In this document: positions 60,801 through 64,000 of the stretch, piece after piece
Numbering within the stretch: the stretch's first letter is position 1
Layout of the letters: each line of letters opens with the position of its first letter
Assembly (NCBI RefSeq): GCF_020687505.1
Contig: NZ_JAJEQT010000004.1
Length of the DNA: 64,000 bases
From: Coprococcus_C hominis
GTDB lineage: Bacteria; Bacillota; Clostridia; Lachnospirales; Lachnospiraceae
Direction: 5' to 3' (one strand)
Translations under genes and position numbers: made by a program
The notes under the pieces: generated by a model
Database searches by the model: none
Seen by the model: the letters and a program-made list of their open reading frames with translations, nothing else
Told to the model about the DNA's origin: nothing

Positions 60801-61309
60801 GAATTGCCGGATGTCTGGGATTCTTTCTCCGACTTCATAATGACAGTGAGATTGTCGATGTATCCATCTCCGTCATAGTCTAACACCTGCCCGGAAAGTG
60901 CCGGAATGTTCGCCAGGATTTCACTCACAATCGTCGTATCCATATTTCCACCTGCCTGCACAGAAGCTTCCGTAACCGAAAGTGCACAGGCAGAAAGTGT
61001 TGTGCCATCATCCTGTGGGAAATAATTTTTCACACGAAGTTTTCCATAGGAAACAGCAGACAGATAATTCGTGAAAGAACGGTTCTTTGCGCCATCATAC
61101 AAACCTAGGATTTTCGCACGATTTGTCTGGAAATATGAAGCGCCTTCCGCATCTCCCTTAAAATATGCAAACACAACAACGTTCGCATAATCCTTTGCAT
61201 CCGCTGCCCGCGCCATCGTCTGCGCGTTGTTCATCCCCCAGTTCGTAAGAAATAAAATCCCCGCCAGCAGGATTGCCAAGATGCGTCTCCCGTATCGTTT
61301 GTATGGCAT
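57860..61309 (-). CDS. Secreted M6-family metalloprotease with six ChW repeats
   Basis: 1149 residues from ATG (MPYKRYGRRILAILLAG), SD GGGAGG; the frame is open 5 codons upstream. Signal peptide (1-35). The M6 (immune inhibitor A type) catalytic site is AHEFLHGLGFPDLY (HExxHGLGxPD) at about 225-240. A beta-propeller-like middle (400-770) and a Pro/Thr/Gly linker (PDPGTNPEPGT repeats, TTTTEA) precede six ChW repeats (THVQSYGW ... GQAKRLEGIEI), in two triplets whose members correspond in order. ChW domains bind the cell surface. Likely degrades host or bacterial proteins. Confidence 0.92.
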   Translation of the reverse strand: MPYKRYGRRILAILLAGILFLTNWGMNNAQTMARAADAKDYANVVVFAYFKGDAEGASYFQTNRAKILGLYDGAKNRSFTNYLSAVSYGKLRVKNYFPQDDGTTLSACALSVTEASVQAGGNMDTTIVSEILANIPALSGQVLDYDGDGYIDNLTVIMKSEKESQTSGNSLVAHHAFYPTDKNLRYGGKEVGHYNMINTPQFLGAGNTTMAQESGVLAHEFLHGLGFPDLYTSDGTYPVGNWDIMGGADYGMSYPLAYMRMKVGGWLMLDTVTTSQTLTLDTQDKQDGHPAYILKSPLNEQELFVVEFRKKDTGLDSYDRFIGGSGVIVYRINPAVEGLSNLYGQTGVYVFRPQPGQTGYSQMAESVYKAYLSKEEGRTTIGKSDLSAGLSDGALTFSDGTNSGIVISEVGSAKGSQITLKVDFPKVSDSAKWTDCGFASVAGNSKNAWNQIAMTLCGQKPYVLTYTKDDAALTLYSCEQDTWKKLYQQKISENYGNEIKLCSYNGSFYFAYADAAGIEIEKLDASCSRVTEKQTIAGAADFDMQAGADGVYLVYTQNNTTAYARCFKAGSLSVTTNLGSYYTTAGTNHFAGQPKLISIGSSMYASIRNTGTMAVHTFCLDANGNHKEVSDAATKGSTYGMATDGKNLYVATCSEGILVNRYDGKAWHCSKMKDGTISDVVPVCRQGTLFVLTSGAYTGTTNLYRYDVANDQFAQEGVSLDSYSTSQTICAADGTLYVSYLRGADKTFVIKKKSVTVTPAPEPTPDPGTNPEPGTNPDPGTNPEPGTGGETTTTTEAATTTTEAPTPTPTPTPVVTPDVTVSYRTHIQTFGWENTWRQNGMMSGTSGKAKRLEGIEIKVSGNSGIGIQYTTHCQSYGWLPWSANGDMNGTQGEAKRLEAIKIQLTGSDKDKYDVYYRVHAQSYGWLGWAANGAPAGTAGYAKRLEGIQIVVVKKGAGFNRNMQGIASQFANAFYAAPGQSMNPQIAGADSPNVTYRTHVQSYGWQGWKYNGAMSGTSGQAKRLEGIEIKLTNAPYSGGICYTTHVQSYGWQEPTNNPSAWRRNGTMSGTSGQAKRLEAICIALTGDMQRHYDVYYRVHAQSFGWLGWAKNGAPAGTAGYAKRLEGIEIRLVPKGQAAPGSTARSYISAY

Positions 61310-61383
61310 ATGTGTACCTCCCATTTTTTGTCATAGTTTCATTATATTGGAAAGTGTAAAAAATAACAATTAAAAAAGAAAAA

Positions 61384-61414
61384 CCGCGTACAGATTTTTC
61401 TTCTCTGCACGCGG
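61384..61414 (-). terminator. Intrinsic terminator after the LPXTG-like protein gene
   Basis: Minus strand CCGCGTGCAGA pairs with TCTGTACGCGG (one mismatch), followed by TTTTTCTTTTTTAATTG at 61369-61383. Confidence 0.88.
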
Positions 61415-61444
61415 CACACACATTTTCCATTCAGAATGGAGGAT

Positions 61445-63214
61445 TTATCTTCTTTTTCTTCGAATTACGACATACCCGGTCAGGCTTCCTGCCAGAACAA
61501 GCATCATCCCTGCAACCGGCATCGCATCTCCGGTCTTTGGCGAAGCTGTGTCATTTGTCTTTGCCGGTTTCGTATCCTTGGCTGCCGGCTTCGTAACATC
61601 TGTATCCGGCGCTGCCGGTGTCGTCGATGGTGTCGTTGTTGATGGTGTCGTCGATGGCTTGTCCACGCCTGCAGCCTTCGACTTCTTCACAATAATATAG
61701 GTTGAGAACTGATTTGTCTCGAAGGAAATCGTTCCCTGCTCGACCGTTGTCGAAAGCTCGGTCAGCTTGCCATTATGGTTACGCACAACCGTATAATCAT
61801 AGTTTGCATCGTAATTATCCAGTGCGAGATTCAATGTGACCGGTTTCTCAAACTCTGTAATATTGTTTTCCCAGTTCGAACCATTTCCCTTACTGACAAT
61901 CTGATCCAGCTTCAGATCGACTGCCTGTGCAGACTGCGCACCGGATACCAGCGCCTGTGCAGCCGTCGTGTCATAGCTCTCTGCATCCGATACCGTCAGT
62001 CTCAGATTGCCGCTTGCGGCTGCATTAGCACCATTGATAATGCTTGCAGCCTCAATCTGTTTGCTGTTTGAATTCACTGTATCCGATACCTTCGTGAAAA
62101 GCCCCTTCATATGAACCGGACTATTACCCATAACAAATGTAAACGTCGATGTCTGCGCATCATCCGGCTGCAAGGTCACGCCACCGTTCAACTGCAATCC
62201 TGCGACCTGATAGCCATAATCCGGAACAAGTTTAATTGTTACCTTCTTTCCCGCCGGAACCGCAATATTTCCGCCCTTAGCATCTCCCGGATTGCCTCCG
62301 AACAGAGTTGAAAAATCACTCACACCCTCAATCGCGGTTATCTGTGCCTTTCCATGTTCCAGATATGCGTCCGCACCGAAGGAATCGCTGTCATACGCCC
62401 AGGTTACTGTCAATGTCTCAGAATTCTTATCAATCTGGATGTGCGATTCACTTTCTCCTTTTTTTACTGCAAATGACCGTTCCCCGGAAGAGCCATTTGA
62501 TGTGGTTCCCGGTGTAGTTATCGTATATGTTCCTGATGAACACATAACAGTAACTCGCGCATTCGAAACAGAATCCGCGAAACGATATGTTGACTGAGAT
62601 TCCGGTGCCAAAGATACTTTCTGTTCTTTCATCAGGTTATCCATGGTTTGCGACCGAGAGTTTCCGGTATCATCAAGGTCCACATATATTTCGAAATTTT
62701 TATCCTGCGATTTCATATAATGATAGTAATCTGTATCATCTGCCCCTTTGAATGCATCGCCTTCTAAGATCAGGCAGATTGGCTGGTTACCAGCCGGTGG
62801 ATTCGGATTACCCGGATTGTTACCACCACCCGGATTTGTGAAACAAGCTTCGAACTTCAATTCCGGCTGATTCGCGGAAGTTTCTACCGTATACACGTTA
62901 TTGTTCAACGTTACTTGATTGCCATTCTCCACTAACTGTACAGTATATCCATCTCTCGGGAAAAGAGTAACTGTTACTGTAGTATTCTCTGGTACCGTTA
63001 CATTATCCGCTGCCCCCGTCAAGCTTCCGTTTGATGTCGTAATCGTCATCGTTCCGCCATCATACGTGAACACACCATCCTGTACGCTGTTCCATGGCGT
63101 ATGATTATCTCCTCTTACAATGCACTCTGCCGCATAGCTTCGCATCACCGGCAGATAGCTCACGATCAAAAGCAATGCCATCAGAAGCGGTAATAGTCTT
63201 TTCTTCCTGTTCAT
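61445..63214 (-). CDS. Cell-wall-anchored surface protein (LPXTG-like SPKTGD)
   Basis: 589 residues from ATG (MNRKKRLLPLLMALLLIVS), SD AGGAGGA at 9 nt; a frame open 17 codons upstream lacks SD. Signal peptide ends near YAAEC. The body is beta-rich with two similar modules at about 50-110 (VTVTLFPRDGYTVQLVENGNQV) and 300-370 (VTIKLVPDYGYQVAGLQLNG), each a short extracellular repeat. A Thr/Pro-rich wall-spanning tail ends SPKTGD, a TM, then RRKRR, the sortase sorting signal layout. Ligand unknown. The next gene upstream is a LuxR-type membrane regulator (63338-64000, partial). Confidence 0.85.
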   Translation of the reverse strand: MNRKKRLLPLLMALLLIVSYLPVMRSYAAECIVRGDNHTPWNSVQDGVFTYDGGTMTITTSNGSLTGAADNVTVPENTTVTVTLFPRDGYTVQLVENGNQVTLNNNVYTVETSANQPELKFEACFTNPGGGNNPGNPNPPAGNQPICLILEGDAFKGADDTDYYHYMKSQDKNFEIYVDLDDTGNSRSQTMDNLMKEQKVSLAPESQSTYRFADSVSNARVTVMCSSGTYTITTPGTTSNGSSGERSFAVKKGESESHIQIDKNSETLTVTWAYDSDSFGADAYLEHGKAQITAIEGVSDFSTLFGGNPGDAKGGNIAVPAGKKVTIKLVPDYGYQVAGLQLNGGVTLQPDDAQTSTFTFVMGNSPVHMKGLFTKVSDTVNSNSKQIEAASIINGANAAASGNLRLTVSDAESYDTTAAQALVSGAQSAQAVDLKLDQIVSKGNGSNWENNITEFEKPVTLNLALDNYDANYDYTVVRNHNGKLTELSTTVEQGTISFETNQFSTYIIVKKSKAAGVDKPSTTPSTTTPSTTPAAPDTDVTKPAAKDTKPAKTNDTASPKTGDAMPVAGMMLVLAGSLTGYVVIRRKRR

Positions 63215-63337
63215 AGCTTTGTTCCTCCTCTTTCTTTTTGTTTTCATTTCAGCGAAAATGCCCATAAACTAAAATAACCATAGCAGATTTTCGCCTGCTA
63301 TGGTAGTTGACATATGTCTCAAATGCACAAAAATACG

Positions 63338-64000
63338 CTATTTTTCAGGGTTCCACCCATAATAGAACTGAATCAGCCCCATACGTGCCTTCGTCGCGGT
63401 CTTCTCATTCATATTCGAGATGTGACGATAGATTGCTGCCCGGGAGATACCAAGTGTATGTGCAATATCCTGTACATTTTCACCCGAGGAAAGCAATGCC
63501 CGGAGCACTTCCCGCTCCCGTTCCGTCAAGCTGTATTGTTCGCCGAAGGCTGTGAATTTATCCGTCGTGGACAGATCGGTCTGCTTATCCTCCGGTTTTG
63601 CTGCCCCGCCTGTCTGCTTATTCTCCGCTTCCGCTGTCCCGCCTGTCTGTGGCATCAATGCGGATGCTGCAGCTTCCATGCTTCTAAGCTCCATCCCTAT
63701 CAGAATGTTCTGGTACGAAAACGCCAACACGCTGATCAGAAAAAAGAGAATGACCGCAACAATCATCACTTCATACCGCACAGAAGCGAATCCACCTGCC
63801 AATGTCATGATCATCAGCGCGCAAACATTATTCACAGCCCGGCCCAATCCGGCCCAGAGCTTCGGTTTCGCACTATGATAGGAGATATCCATAAATCCAA
63901 CTGTAAAATATACCGAGAAAAAGCCTGCAGACAGATAAAATACAAGCAGCCCCAGCAGGAACGGTCCGCCAAACCCAATCACGATCACGCAGATTGTAGA
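63338..64000 (-). CDS. Membrane LuxR-type transcriptional regulator (5' end outside window)
   Basis: At least 220 residues visible; the frame is open to the window edge. Four or more hydrophobic segments precede a Gln/Glu/Lys linker and a LuxR helix-turn-helix: YSLTEREREVLRALLSSGEN then IAHTLGISRAAIYRHISNMN. The mix of MFS-like or other TM half plus LuxR HTH is a family seen in gut Clostridia and Actinobacteria. The ligand is unknown. It is transcribed toward the surface-protein gene (124 nt gap) and may regulate it. Confidence 0.85.
   Translation of the reverse strand, partial: STICVIVIGFGGPFLLGLLVFYLSAGFFSVYFTVGFMDISYHSAKPKLWAGLGRAVNNVCALMIMTLAGGFASVRYEVMIVAVILFFLISVLAFSYQNILIGMELRSMEAAASALMPQTGGTAEAENKQTGGAAKPEDKQTDLSTTDKFTAFGEQYSLTEREREVLRALLSSGENVQDIAHTLGISRAAIYRHISNMNEKTATKARMGLIQFYYGWNPEK

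Overview
The window looks like a chromosomal segment of a gut-type Lachnospiraceae (Clostridia, Bacillota). The evidence is conserved clostridial gene order (scfA-scfB-secDF-recJ-apt-relA, then hemZ-hisS-aspS), strong AGGAGG ribosome binding sites, a SCIFF ranthipeptide, ChW cell-wall repeats, an LPXTG-like surface protein and family-typical FHA proteins. Almost everything is on the minus strand, so transcription runs from high to low coordinates. Exceptions are agrA, agrC and a cyclophilin gene. The species is not identified.

Layout. 103-325: two tRNA-Ser genes. 415-6476: a translation-fidelity operon (dCMP deaminase, YcxB-like, tsaE, tsaB, rimI, rnz, a hypothetical, tsaD, ispD). 6575-12743: hom, a lone cheW, prfB with its programmed +1 frameshift, secA and hpf. 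12965-17990: an SH3-NlpC/P60 hydrolase with a putative WalR site, an Rpn-type nuclease, a decayed gene, an MFS exporter and a YjfB-like protein. 18140-21559: a complete agr-type quorum-sensing locus in an unusual order (agrA forward, agrB and agrD reverse, agrC forward). 21554-37322: amidase, aspS, hisS, hemZ, an MBL hydrolase, relA, apt, recJ, secDF, and the SCIFF maturase and precursor with a TIGR04086-like membrane protein. 37423-38975: a cation:proton antiporter with a PII-like partner. 39189-54048: a PP2C/HAD unit, then a seven-gene run: mltG, two FHA proteins, a PP2C phosphatase, a transmembrane Ser/Thr kinase, a short membrane protein with eleven T-x-[VI]-L type repeats, and a 1606-residue surface protein. 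54176-57833: cyclophilin and an amino-acid ABC transporter whose permease is fused to two near-identical binding domains. 57860-64000: an M6 metalloprotease with six ChW repeats, an LPXTG-like surface protein and the 3' end of a membrane LuxR-type regulator.

Two things stand out as possibly undescribed. First, the kinase/phosphatase/FHA run encodes what looks like its own phosphothreonine scaffold: an acidic tail repeating ATDVLR, in which each Thr has Leu at +3, the position FHA domains often read. Second, long imperfect-to-perfect hairpins occupy the relA-MBL gap (27786-28208) and the HAD-PII gap (39003-39186). Two of them share a conserved ~90-nt tip but have unrelated, self-complementary arms and lie in opposite orientation relative to the genes.

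All family assignments come from reading motifs in the sequence; no database search was run. Promoter and terminator calls are pattern matches.
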